DNA from: Asticcacaulis solisilvae
GTDB taxonomy: Bacteria > Pseudomonadota > Alphaproteobacteria > Caulobacterales > Caulobacteraceae
Direction: 5' to 3'
NCBI RefSeq assembly: GCF_017875235.1
Contig: NZ_JAGGMI010000004.1
Location: 248,001 to 312,000, forward strand
DNA: 64,000 nucleotides
Shown here piece after piece: positions 15,002 through 23,414 of the stretch. The translations under genes were made by a program, and so were the position numbers. Numbering within the stretch: the stretch's first letter is position 1; every line of letters begins with the position of its first letter. A model generated the notes under the pieces. It was not told the DNA's origin. It worked only from the letters and a program-made list of their open reading frames with translations, and did not search any database.

Positions 15002-18000
15002 ATGAACCTCTCCAAATTCTTCATCGACCGGCCGATCTTCGCAGGAGTCCTGTCGCTGCTCATCCTGATCGCGGGCCTCCTGTCGCTCCGCGTTCTCCCC
15101 TTGTCGGAATATCCGGAAGTCGTGCCGCCGCAGGTCGTCGTGCGCGCCGTCTATCCCGGCGCCAACCCGGCCGTCATCGCCGAAACCGTCGCCGCCCCCA
15201 TCGAAGAAGCAGTCAACGGCGTCGAAAACATGCTCTACATGTCGTCGCAAACGACGACCGACGGCGTGATGACCCTGACCGTCACCTTCAAGCTGGGCAC
15301 CAATCCGGACCTGGCGCAACAGATGGTCCAGAACCGCGTCAGCCAGGCCGAAGCCCGCCTGCCGTCCGACGTGCGCGCGCTCGGTATCGTCACGCAGAAG
15401 AACCAAACCTCGCTGCCGCTGGTCATCCACCTGATTTCGCCGAACGGCCGCTACGACGCGACGTACTTGCGCAACTACGCCATGCTGAACGTCAAGGACC
15501 GCCTCCAGGCCGTCAAGGGTGTCGCGCCGATCCAGATGTTCGGCGGCGGCGACTACGCCATGCGCGTCTGGCTCGATCCGCAAAAGGTCGCCGCCCGCGG
15601 CCTGTCGGCCGGTGACGTCACCGAAGCCATCCGTTCCGAAAACGTCCAGGCCGCGGCCGGCATCATCGGCGGTTCGCCCGCCCTGCCCGGCCAGGCCCTG
15701 CAGCTGTCGGTCAATGCGCAAGGCCGCCTGAAGTCCGAAGAAGACTTCCGCAACATCATCGTCAAGACCGGCGCCGACGGCTCCGTCACCCGCCTTGGCG
15801 ACATCTCGCGCGTCGAGATGGGGGCATCGGACTATTCGCTGCGCTCGCTGCTCGACAACAAGCAGGCCGTCGCGATTCCGATCTTTGAAAATCCCGGCGC
15901 CAACTCGCTGCAGATGGCCAAGGAACTCAAGGCCATCATGGCCGACCTGAAAAAGTCCATGCCGGAAGACGTCGACTACCGCGTCGTCTACGACACCACC
16001 GAATACGTCCAGGAATCGATCGATTCGGTCATCCACACCCTGCTCGAAGCCATCCTGCTGGTCGTGCTGGTCGTCATCCTGTTCCTGCAGACCTGGCGGG
16101 CGTCGATCATCCCGCTGCTGGCCGTGCCCGTCTCGGTCATCGGCACCTTCGCCGTCATGCACCTCTTCGGCTTTACCATCAACGCCCTGACCCTGTTCGG
16201 CCTGGTGCTGGCTATCGGCATCGTTGTCGATGACGCCATCGTCGTCGTCGAAAACGTCGAGCGCAATATCGAAGCCGGCAAGACGCCTAGAGAGGCCACC
16301 TATCAGGCCATGCGCGAAGTCTCCGGGCCGATCATTGCCATCGCATTGGTGCTGGTCGCGGTCTTCGTGCCGCTGGCCTTCATCACCGGCCTGTCGGGCC
16401 AGTTCTACCGCCAGTTCTCGCTTACCATCGCCATTTCGACAGTCATCTCGGCGGTCAACTCCCTGACCCTGTCGCCTGCGCTCGCCGCGTTGCTGCTCAA
16501 GGATCACCGCACCCCCAAGGATGGCCTGACGCGCTTCATGGACAAGTGGCTGGGCGGTTTCTTCGGCTGGTTCAACAAGATGTTCCACCGCGGGTCCGAC
16601 CGCTATGCCAACAGCCTTGGCGGCGTCGTCAAGCGCAAGGGCCTGATGCTAGGTCTTTACGGTGGCCTGGCCGCCCTGGCCTTCGTCATGTTCAATGTCG
16701 TCCCCGGCGGCTTCATTCCGCAGCAGGACAAGGCCTATCTGGTCGGTATGATCCAGTTGCCCGAAGGCGCCACGCTCGATCGCACCGAGGCCCTGAGCCG
16801 CAAGGTCGGCGAAATCGCCCTCAAGCAACCGGGTGTCGCCCACGCCATCCAGTTCCCCGGCCTGTCGATCAACGGCTTCACCACGTCCTCATCCAGCGCC
16901 GTCGTCTTTCTGTCGCTGAAGTCCTTCCACGACCGCCACGGTCCGGCCGAAAGCGCCGGCGCCATTGCCGGCGCCCTGAACCAGCAGTTTGCCGGCATCA
17001 AGGGGGCCAATGTCATCGTTTTTCCCCCGCCGCCCCTGATGGGGCTGGGCCAGACCGGTGGTTTCAAGCTTCAGCTCGAAGACCGCGCCGGCCTCGGTTA
17101 CGCCGAGCTCGACAAGGCCACCAAGGCCATGGTCGCCAAGGCCTACCAGACCAAGGAACTGGCCGGCGTGTTCAGCGGCTTCCAGATCAATACGCCGCAG
17201 ATCTATGCCGACATCGACCGCACCCGCGCGCGTCAGCTGGGCGTCAGCGTCAATGACATCTTCACCACCATGCAGGTCTATCTCGGCTCGCAATACGTCA
17301 ACGACTTCAACCGCTTCGGCCGCACCTACTCGGTCCGTGTCCAGGCCGACGCCGCCTATCGCGCCCAGCCGGAAGACATCGGCAACCTGAAGGTCCGCTC
17401 GAACACCGGCGAGATGATCCCGCTGTCGGCGGTGCTCAAGGTCGACCCCAGCTTCGGCCCGGTCACGGCCAGCCGCTACAACTCCTACCTGTCGGCCGAT
17501 ATTTCGGGCGGCCCGGCCCCCGGCTATTCCTCAGGCCAGGCCGAAGCCGCGATCACCAAGATCGCCGCCGAAGTCCTGCCGCAGGGCATCGCCTTCGAAT
17601 GGACCGACCTGACCTATCAGCAGATTCTGGCCGGTGACTCATCGACCCTGATCTTCGTCCTGGTCATCCTGCTCGTCTTCCTGGTGCTGGCCGCCCAGTA
17701 CGAAAGCGTCGTCCTGCCGGCCGCCATCATCCTGATCGTGCCCATGGGTCTGCTGTCCGCCATGATCGGTGTTTTCCTGAGCCAAGGCGACAACAACATC
17801 TTCACCCAGATCGGCCTGTTCGTCCTGGTGGGGCTGTCGGCCAAGAACGCCATCCTGATCGTGGAATTCGCCCGCGAGCTGGAGCTGGCCGGATTGCCGC
17901 CCGTCAAGGCCGCCATTGAGGCGTCGCGCCTTCGCCTGCGCCCGATCCTGATGACGTCGATCGCCTTCATCATGGGCGTGCTGCCGCTGGTCACCAGCCA

Positions 18001-18220
18001 GGGCGCGGGCGCCGAAATGCGCCGGGCCATGGGCGTGGCCGTCTTCGCCGGCATGATCGGCGCGACCCTGCTGGGCCTTTTCCTGACGCCCTTCTTCTAC
18101 GTCCTGCTCCGCGCCATCAGCGGCAACAGGCCACTCAAGGCACACACCTCGACGCTTGGCTTCGACGACGCGCACCCTGCGCCGGCCCCGGCTGCCCAAC
18201 GTCATACAGAGGAGGCATAA
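15002..18220 (+). CDS. RND efflux pump, HAE1 family inner-membrane transporter (AcrB/MexB-like)
   Basis: A 1072-residue proton-driven multidrug exporter. It begins MNLSKFFIDRPIFAGVLS as AcrB homologues do, with twelve predicted transmembrane helices in two pseudo-repeats. The proton-relay aspartates are in LAIGIVVDDAIVVVENVER (TM4). Other hallmarks are SRYNSYLSADISGGPAPGYS in the second porter domain and VLAAQYESVVLPAAIILIVP. The length is typical. The frame is open upstream to 14909 through the inverted repeat, but the family start is clear at 15002. Coupled to the channel gene, which starts directly after its stop. Confidence 0.95.
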   Translation: MNLSKFFIDRPIFAGVLSLLILIAGLLSLRVLPLSEYPEVVPPQVVVRAVYPGANPAVIAETVAAPIEEAVNGVENMLYMSSQTTTDGVMTLTVTFKLGTNPDLAQQMVQNRVSQAEARLPSDVRALGIVTQKNQTSLPLVIHLISPNGRYDATYLRNYAMLNVKDRLQAVKGVAPIQMFGGGDYAMRVWLDPQKVAARGLSAGDVTEAIRSENVQAAAGIIGGSPALPGQALQLSVNAQGRLKSEEDFRNIIVKTGADGSVTRLGDISRVEMGASDYSLRSLLDNKQAVAIPIFENPGANSLQMAKELKAIMADLKKSMPEDVDYRVVYDTTEYVQESIDSVIHTLLEAILLVVLVVILFLQTWRASIIPLLAVPVSVIGTFAVMHLFGFTINALTLFGLVLAIGIVVDDAIVVVENVERNIEAGKTPREATYQAMREVSGPIIAIALVLVAVFVPLAFITGLSGQFYRQFSLTIAISTVISAVNSLTLSPALAALLLKDHRTPKDGLTRFMDKWLGGFFGWFNKMFHRGSDRYANSLGGVVKRKGLMLGLYGGLAALAFVMFNVVPGGFIPQQDKAYLVGMIQLPEGATLDRTEALSRKVGEIALKQPGVAHAIQFPGLSINGFTTSSSSAVVFLSLKSFHDRHGPAESAGAIAGALNQQFAGIKGANVIVFPPPPLMGLGQTGGFKLQLEDRAGLGYAELDKATKAMVAKAYQTKELAGVFSGFQINTPQIYADIDRTRARQLGVSVNDIFTTMQVYLGSQYVNDFNRFGRTYSVRVQADAAYRAQPEDIGNLKVRSNTGEMIPLSAVLKVDPSFGPVTASRYNSYLSADISGGPAPGYSSGQAEAAITKIAAEVLPQGIAFEWTDLTYQQILAGDSSTLIFVLVILLVFLVLAAQYESVVLPAAIILIVPMGLLSAMIGVFLSQGDNNIFTQIGLFVLVGLSAKNAILIVEFARELELAGLPPVKAAIEASRLRLRPILMTSIAFIMGVLPLVTSQGAGAEMRRAMGVAVFAGMIGATLLGLFLTPFFYVLLRAISGNRPLKAHTSTLGFDDAHPAPAPAAQRHTEEA

Positions 18221-19621
18221 ATGTCCCGCCAAATACGTAACAAGATAATTACCCTTAGCCTGGCAGCCGCATTGTTGAGCGGCTGCGCCTCCGCCCCGCT
18301 GGAAAACGCTGCGATCAACACGCCTGCCGCCTTCAAGGGCCAGGCGGCGGCGGGCCAGGCCGCCCCGGTCCAGCAGGCCGGCGCCTGGTGGCTGGTCTTT
18401 TCCGACCCCATCCTGGCCGAACTTGAAGCCAAGGCAGCCAGCAACAATGGCGATATCCGCATCGCCGCAGCGCGTCTCACCCAGGCCCGCGCGCTGCTGA
18501 AATCCGCCCGGGCCGACCTGTGGCCTCAGGCGGGCGCGGGCCTGACCGCCGCGCGCAGCACAGCGCAGCAACCCTACCCCAAGGCGGCCAATGCCTATGA
18601 CCTCGGTCTCGATCTCAGCTACGAGGTCGATGTCTTCGGCCGGCTGTCCAAGGCCTCGCAAGCCGCCAAGCTCGATGCCGATGCCGCGGAAGCGCTGCGC
18701 AACGACACACAGCTCCTGATCCAGTCACGCGTGGCGCAGACCTACTTCGCCCTGCGCGCGCTCGATGAGGATCGCGCCATTGTTGCCGACACGCTGGAAG
18801 CCTATCGCGCCAGTCTGAAAGTGACACAGCGCCGCTATGAGGAAGGCGATGTCGCGCAGCTTGATGTCGCCCGCCTTGAGACCGAAGTCGCCCGCACCCA
18901 GTCCGAGGCCTACGCCCTGGACCAGCAACGCGCCAACCTGACCAACGCCCTGGCTGTGCTGGTCGGCGAACCGGCGACGACGTTCGAACTGGCATCATCG
19001 ACCTGGAGCACCCAGCCATGGGCCGGCGCTGTACCGGTCATTCCGGCGGGCGTGCCGTCCGACGTGCTGCAACGCCGGCCGGACGTCATCGCGGCGGAGG
19101 CCTCGCTTCATGCTGCGCAAAAACGCGTCGGCGTGGCGCGCGCCGCCTGGTTCCCGACGCTCACACTGACGGCATCCGGCGGCTATGCCTCGGGTGATCT
19201 CGACACCCTGTTCGACAAGGGCATGGAGGGCTGGTCGCTGGCGGCCATCCTGTCACAGGCCGTGTTCGATGGCGGCCGCCGCAATGCCGGCATCGATTAC
19301 GCCAAAGGCGGGCTGGACGGCGCCTTTGCCGGCTATCAGCAGCAGGTGCTCGTGGCCTTCCAGGACGTCGAAAACCAGCTGTCCGACCTCACCTACCTGC
19401 AACAGCAACAGGGCGCCGAAGCCCAGGCTGTCGACGCAGCGACGCGGGCCCTGGCCCAGTCGCAGTCGCGTTACAAGAACGGCCAGTCGTCGCAGTTGGA
19501 GGTGCTGGATGCCCAGCGCCAGCAGCTGGCGATCCGGCGGCAGGCCTTAAGGGTCCGCGCGGCGCAGTATCAGTCCACGGTGGGCCTGATCCGCGCCCTG
19601 GGCGGAGGATGGCAGGGCTAA
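18221..19621 (+). CDS. Efflux outer-membrane lipoprotein (NodT/OprM-like TolC family)
   Basis: A 466-residue outer-membrane channel of the RND system. The signal peptide ends in a lipobox (LAAALLSGC), so the mature protein is acylated on Cys22. Two homologous halves with long coiled-coil segments follow; conserved pieces include YEVDVFGRLSKASQAAK, DVLQRRPDVIAAEASLHAAQ and YKNGQSSQLEVLDAQRQQLA. The ATG directly abuts the pump stop and has GAGGAGG upstream. Last gene of the operon, followed by a strong terminator. Confidence 0.93.
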   Translation: MSRQIRNKIITLSLAAALLSGCASAPLENAAINTPAAFKGQAAAGQAAPVQQAGAWWLVFSDPILAELEAKAASNNGDIRIAAARLTQARALLKSARADLWPQAGAGLTAARSTAQQPYPKAANAYDLGLDLSYEVDVFGRLSKASQAAKLDADAAEALRNDTQLLIQSRVAQTYFALRALDEDRAIVADTLEAYRASLKVTQRRYEEGDVAQLDVARLETEVARTQSEAYALDQQRANLTNALAVLVGEPATTFELASSTWSTQPWAGAVPVIPAGVPSDVLQRRPDVIAAEASLHAAQKRVGVARAAWFPTLTLTASGGYASGDLDTLFDKGMEGWSLAAILSQAVFDGGRRNAGIDYAKGGLDGAFAGYQQQVLVAFQDVENQLSDLTYLQQQQGAEAQAVDAATRALAQSQSRYKNGQSSQLEVLDAQRQQLAIRRQALRVRAAQYQSTVGLIRALGGGWQG

Positions 19622-19656
19622 ACGCGCTTTTCGTAAAAAGCACGACCCCGCCGTCG

Positions 19657-19695
19657 CGGGCTGGAGGCCTCCCGGCAACTCCAGCCCGTTTTTTT
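19657..19695 (+). terminator. Rho-independent terminator of the RND efflux operon
   Basis: A perfect ten-base stem (CGGGCTGGAG paired with CTCCAGCCCG) with a twelve-base loop is followed by TTTTTTT, 36 bases after the channel stop. Confidence 0.9.
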
Positions 19696-20091
19696 GTGTC
19701 GGTATCTGTTCGCCGCTCTGGCGGATCTTGCCGGGGCCGCGTCTCAGAATGTTTTGCGTCGTACCGGCGCAGGACATTTATGTTTTTGGTCAAACCAATG
19801 GATCGGGAAACCGCTATCAAATCGGCCAGACAGCAGACGTTTTATTCGTAAAATTTGCCTGAGACGTGCCATTTTACTTCTAAAATTCGCACGATTAACC
19901 TGCGTCGCCGCATGGCAGATGACAACGCCGGACATTGCAAGGCCAACCGTGTGCCTTTTCTGCATCTCAAATGACATTGTTGTGCCAAATGGTCAGACCA
20001 TGTTGACATGAAAAGTCTGACTACTTACGATGTGACCGGTAACAAGCTGCGACCTAAACGCAGCGCTGGGAAACAAAAGGGAATTACCATC
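19696..20091. other. Regulatory region upstream of the second TonB-dependent receptor
   Basis: About 400 bases without a gene of its own. It is AT-richer than its surroundings and contains the FadR-type palindrome at 19989-20001. An in-frame ATG at 20008 could extend the receptor by 28 residues but lacks a ribosome site. I see no RNA gene here. Confidence 0.5.
19989..20001. promoter_or_regulatory. GntR/FadR-type operator upstream of a TonB-dependent receptor
   Basis: ATGGTC-A-GACCAT is a perfect palindrome with the TGGTCNGACCA core bound by several FadR-subfamily GntR regulators. It lies about 90 bases before the receptor start at 20092. The GntR/FadR-type regulator at 45119-45916 is a candidate to bind it; this link is inference. 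Confidence 0.55.
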
Positions 20092-23000
20092 GTGTTAGCG
20101 ACATCGCCGCGCATACGCGCGCTCAAGACAGCCCTGCTGTCCGCAACCATCCTGACGTCAGCCGTGGCAGGGACCGCCATGGCCCAGGACACCGCGCCGG
20201 CGCCCGCCGGCAGCGACACCGAAGTCGTCGTCGTCACCGGCTATCGCGGCTCGCTGCAGAACTCGGCCATTGCCAAGAAACGCGCCGTGGGTTTCGAAGA
20301 CTCGATCTTCTCGGAAGACATGGGCAAGTTCCCGGACACCAACCTGGCCGAATCGTTCAACCGCATCCCGGGCATCACCATCGCCCGCGAAATCACCGGT
20401 GAAGGCACGACCATCGCCATCCGTGGCCTGGGTTCCAGCTTCACGCGCATCATGCTGAACGGCGCGGCGGTGGCCACGGGATCGACCGGCGACGTCAACA
20501 CCAACAACTCCAACCGCGAAGTCGACCTCGACATCTTCCCGCCGGAACTGTTCAGCTCGCTAACCGTCTACAAGTCGGCCAAGGCGTCCCTTCTGGAAGG
20601 CGGCGCCTCCGGCGCGGTCAACATGCGTCAGGCGCGTCCGTTCGACTTCAGCGGCGACCGCATCATGTATTCCGCCGAAGCCAACAAGAATTCGCTGGCT
20701 GACGAAGGCGGCTACAAGGCCTCGTTCCTGATCTCCAAGAAGTTCGGTGATTTTGGCGTTCTCGCCGGCGTGTCGCACCAGCATACCGTCATTGCGGCCG
20801 AGGGCTGGGAATCGGTCGGCTGGACCAATGCCGGCCTGTCGGCCGCGCAAAACCCGGCGGCGAACCGCAACAATACCGGCGGCGGCAACTGGACCATTCC
20901 GGCCACGGTGCCCGCCGGCGCGGGTAACGGTCTGACCACGGGCGCCACCATCGACCAGGCGCTCCTTCTGTCGCTGAACCCAGGCCTGACGATCCAGCAG
21001 ATCGACAACGCCCTGATCCCACGCCTGGCGCGTCCGATGCACTATTACGGCACACGCGACCGGACCAGCGCTGTGCTCAGCTTCGAATACCGTCCATCCG
21101 ACACCCTGCGGTTCTGGGTGGACAGCATGATCGCCCAAAAGGAAAACGATCAGGAACGCACCGACATCAACCTGATCGGCCGCAGCGGCTCGCCCATTCC
21201 GATCAATATGAAGGTTGACCGCTCGGACTGCTCGAACGGCTGTGTCGTGACCGAAGCCACCTTCGCCAATGCCCAGTACTTCCTGGAATATCGCCCATGG
21301 CTGGAAAAGGCGAAGTTCGCCTCGATCAATCCCGGCTTTGCCTGGCAGATCAAGGACGACCTGAAGCTGACCGTCGATGCCAACTACACGATCGGCACCT
21401 TCCGCCGCGACTCGCCGACCGTTCTGGTCGTGACGAAGCCCAATTCCGGCCTGACGGTCACCTACAAGAACAACCTCGTCGATGCGCCGACGACGACGTC
21501 GACCGTCGATCTCAACGATCCGTCCAACTACCAATGGAACGGCGGCCGCCTGAACATGCAGTCGGAAACGCGCCAGACCGAAACGCGCGGCCTGCACGCC
21601 GACCTGACCTGGGGCACGTCGGAATTCAACATCCAGTTCGGCCTGGCCTATGACGACACGTCGCGCAAGATTCTGCCGTTCGACAATACCACGCCGTGGT
21701 CGAACCTGGCCTGCGGCAATAACCCAACGGTCAATATCGGCGGCACGCCCTGCCGCGGCGACGTGATCGTCGGCACGGCCGCCGCCGTCAACGCCGCCAA
21801 CTCGGCCTATTCCGCCTATCCGGGCTATGGTACGGGCTATACGGCCGGCGCCACGGGCACGATCAATTACCAGGGCTCCGCCATCCCGCAATCGGCCCTG
21901 GCCAGCTATCTGATGCCCGGTCCCTACGGCTACATCACGGTCGACTGGGACAGGTTCACCGACGTCACCAAGTACTATCAGTTCCTGGACGAAGCACCGC
22001 CGGCCGGTGGCTCGAACATCTCGTCGCCGCGTTCCTACCTGCGTGAGAAGGTCGAGGGCGCCTATATCCAGGTCAATGGCGACAAGGACATCGTCGGCCA
22101 CCGCCTGCGCTACGACTTCGGTATCCGCGCCGTCACGACGACGCAGATCATCGGCGGCCAGAGCTCGTTCGCCGATCCGCGCAACACCTCGGCAACGACG
22201 CCCGCCGACGGTGGCCGCTATCCGAACCTGGTGGTCTTCAGCTACACTAACACAAAGTACAAGAACTACCTGCCCTCGGCCAACTTCGCCCTGAACGTGA
22301 CCGACAAGCTGATTACGCGTCTGGCGGCTTCGACGACCATGACGCGCCCGAACCCCAGCAACATGCTGCCGGGCCTGGGCTTCGGCGACCCGTCGGCCTT
22401 CCAGGGCACGCTAGGCAACCCGTCCCTGACGCCGTATATCTCCAAGAACCTCGACTTCGGTCTGGAATACTATACGGGCAAGGAAGGCTATGTCGCCCTG
22501 ACCGCCTTCAACAAGAAGGTCGACGGCTTCACGACCCAGCTGAACACCACCTATCCTTTCTCGTACCTGGCCAATTTCGGCGTTACCTATGAGACGCTGG
22601 GCGCCACCCAGAAAACGGCGATCGACCTGCGCGGCGGCCCCGTCGGCGCAACGGTTTCGCTGGCCCAGCAGGTCAATGTCGAAGGTCTTCTGGATATCAA
22701 GGGCCTCGAATTCTCGTGGGTCCAGCCGCTCGATCAGTGGTGGGACAGGCTGGAAGGCTTCGGCTTCAGCACCAACTACACCAAGATCGACCAGGAAGGC
22801 ACAGGCGCCGCTCCGGCCATTGCCCTTGGGGTGCCGGAAGTCACCTGGAACTTCACAGGCTTCTATGAGCGCAACGGCTGGTCCATCCGCCTGTCCGACA
22901 CCTACCGTGACGGTTCGCAGGCTTCCGGCACCAACCAGAACGGCATTCCAAACGCCGCCCTGTGGAACGAAAGCTACGAACAGATGGACCTGTCCGCCAG

Positions 23001-23169
23001 CGTCGACCTGAAGGAAGCCTTTAATTTCGGGCACGACATGTCGGTCAACCTGAACATCACCAACCTCAATGACGCCACGATGCGCCAGAACTTCCAGTTC
23101 GATAGCGCGCCGAACTGGTACTACAAGCCCGGCACGACCTACATGCTGGGTGTCCGCGGCAAGTTCTAG
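20092..23169 (+). CDS. TonB-dependent receptor (Caulobacter/Xanthomonas type), probable carbohydrate uptake
   Basis: A 1025-residue outer-membrane receptor. Signal peptide: ALKTALLSATILTSAVAGTAMAQ; then a TonB box-like EVVVVTGYRGSL, a plug with MGKFPDTNLAESFNRIPGI and IRGLGSSFTRIMLNGA, and a long beta-barrel ending GTTYMLGVRGKF with the C-terminal aromatic residue needed for barrel assembly. The GTG at 20092 is chosen because AAGGGAA precedes it and it begins a normal signal peptide; ATG 20008 is the alternative. The next genes encode an exported family 2 glycosidase and a sulfotransferase, so a plant- or algal-glycan ligand is plausible (inference). The TAG stop is the first three bases of a palindromic repeat. 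Confidence 0.92.
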   Translation: MLATSPRIRALKTALLSATILTSAVAGTAMAQDTAPAPAGSDTEVVVVTGYRGSLQNSAIAKKRAVGFEDSIFSEDMGKFPDTNLAESFNRIPGITIAREITGEGTTIAIRGLGSSFTRIMLNGAAVATGSTGDVNTNNSNREVDLDIFPPELFSSLTVYKSAKASLLEGGASGAVNMRQARPFDFSGDRIMYSAEANKNSLADEGGYKASFLISKKFGDFGVLAGVSHQHTVIAAEGWESVGWTNAGLSAAQNPAANRNNTGGGNWTIPATVPAGAGNGLTTGATIDQALLLSLNPGLTIQQIDNALIPRLARPMHYYGTRDRTSAVLSFEYRPSDTLRFWVDSMIAQKENDQERTDINLIGRSGSPIPINMKVDRSDCSNGCVVTEATFANAQYFLEYRPWLEKAKFASINPGFAWQIKDDLKLTVDANYTIGTFRRDSPTVLVVTKPNSGLTVTYKNNLVDAPTTTSTVDLNDPSNYQWNGGRLNMQSETRQTETRGLHADLTWGTSEFNIQFGLAYDDTSRKILPFDNTTPWSNLACGNNPTVNIGGTPCRGDVIVGTAAAVNAANSAYSAYPGYGTGYTAGATGTINYQGSAIPQSALASYLMPGPYGYITVDWDRFTDVTKYYQFLDEAPPAGGSNISSPRSYLREKVEGAYIQVNGDKDIVGHRLRYDFGIRAVTTTQIIGGQSSFADPRNTSATTPADGGRYPNLVVFSYTNTKYKNYLPSANFALNVTDKLITRLAASTTMTRPNPSNMLPGLGFGDPSAFQGTLGNPSLTPYISKNLDFGLEYYTGKEGYVALTAFNKKVDGFTTQLNTTYPFSYLANFGVTYETLGATQKTAIDLRGGPVGATVSLAQQVNVEGLLDIKGLEFSWVQPLDQWWDRLEGFGFSTNYTKIDQEGTGAAPAIALGVPEVTWNFTGFYERNGWSIRLSDTYRDGSQASGTNQNGIPNAALWNESYEQMDLSASVDLKEAFNFGHDMSVNLNITNLNDATMRQNFQFDSAPNWYYKPGTTYMLGVRGKF

Positions 23170-23270
23170 AGCGATACGGCGAAAAGTATAAGCGGTTTTC
23201 GCCTTAAATATCGCGACAAAACAAAAGCTTAGATCGGTATGATGTTTCCATTTAAAATCATACCGATCTA
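23167..23270 (+). repeat. Double-hairpin palindromic repeat abutting a stop codon
   Basis: It begins TAGAGCGATACGGCGAAAAG, hairpin 1 closing with TTTTCGCCTTAAATATCGC; linker GCGACAAAACAAAAG; hairpin 2 AGATCGGTATGAT paired with ATCATACCGATCT, ending 23270. The initial TAG is the stop codon of the receptor gene. The hairpins could also act as a transcript 3' end; there is no long T-run. Confidence 0.9.
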
Positions 23271-23414
23271 AAGCGATTCATTGTTCCTGAACGCCTCTCC
23301 CGAGGCTGTTCAGACAGGGCGCGCACCCGTGACGCCCGATCTCCCTGGGGTGGTGCATCTTGCGGTGCGCCGCCCTTTTTTTGAGACCTGCTCTATACAA
23401 CGAAGGAGACCACC

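Noticed and set aside
14576-16588. 670-codon open frame on the minus strand opposite the RND adaptor and pump
   Set aside because: Composition (Asp/Gln/His/Arg-rich repeats) is that of an antisense shadow; the plus strand encodes conserved RND proteins.
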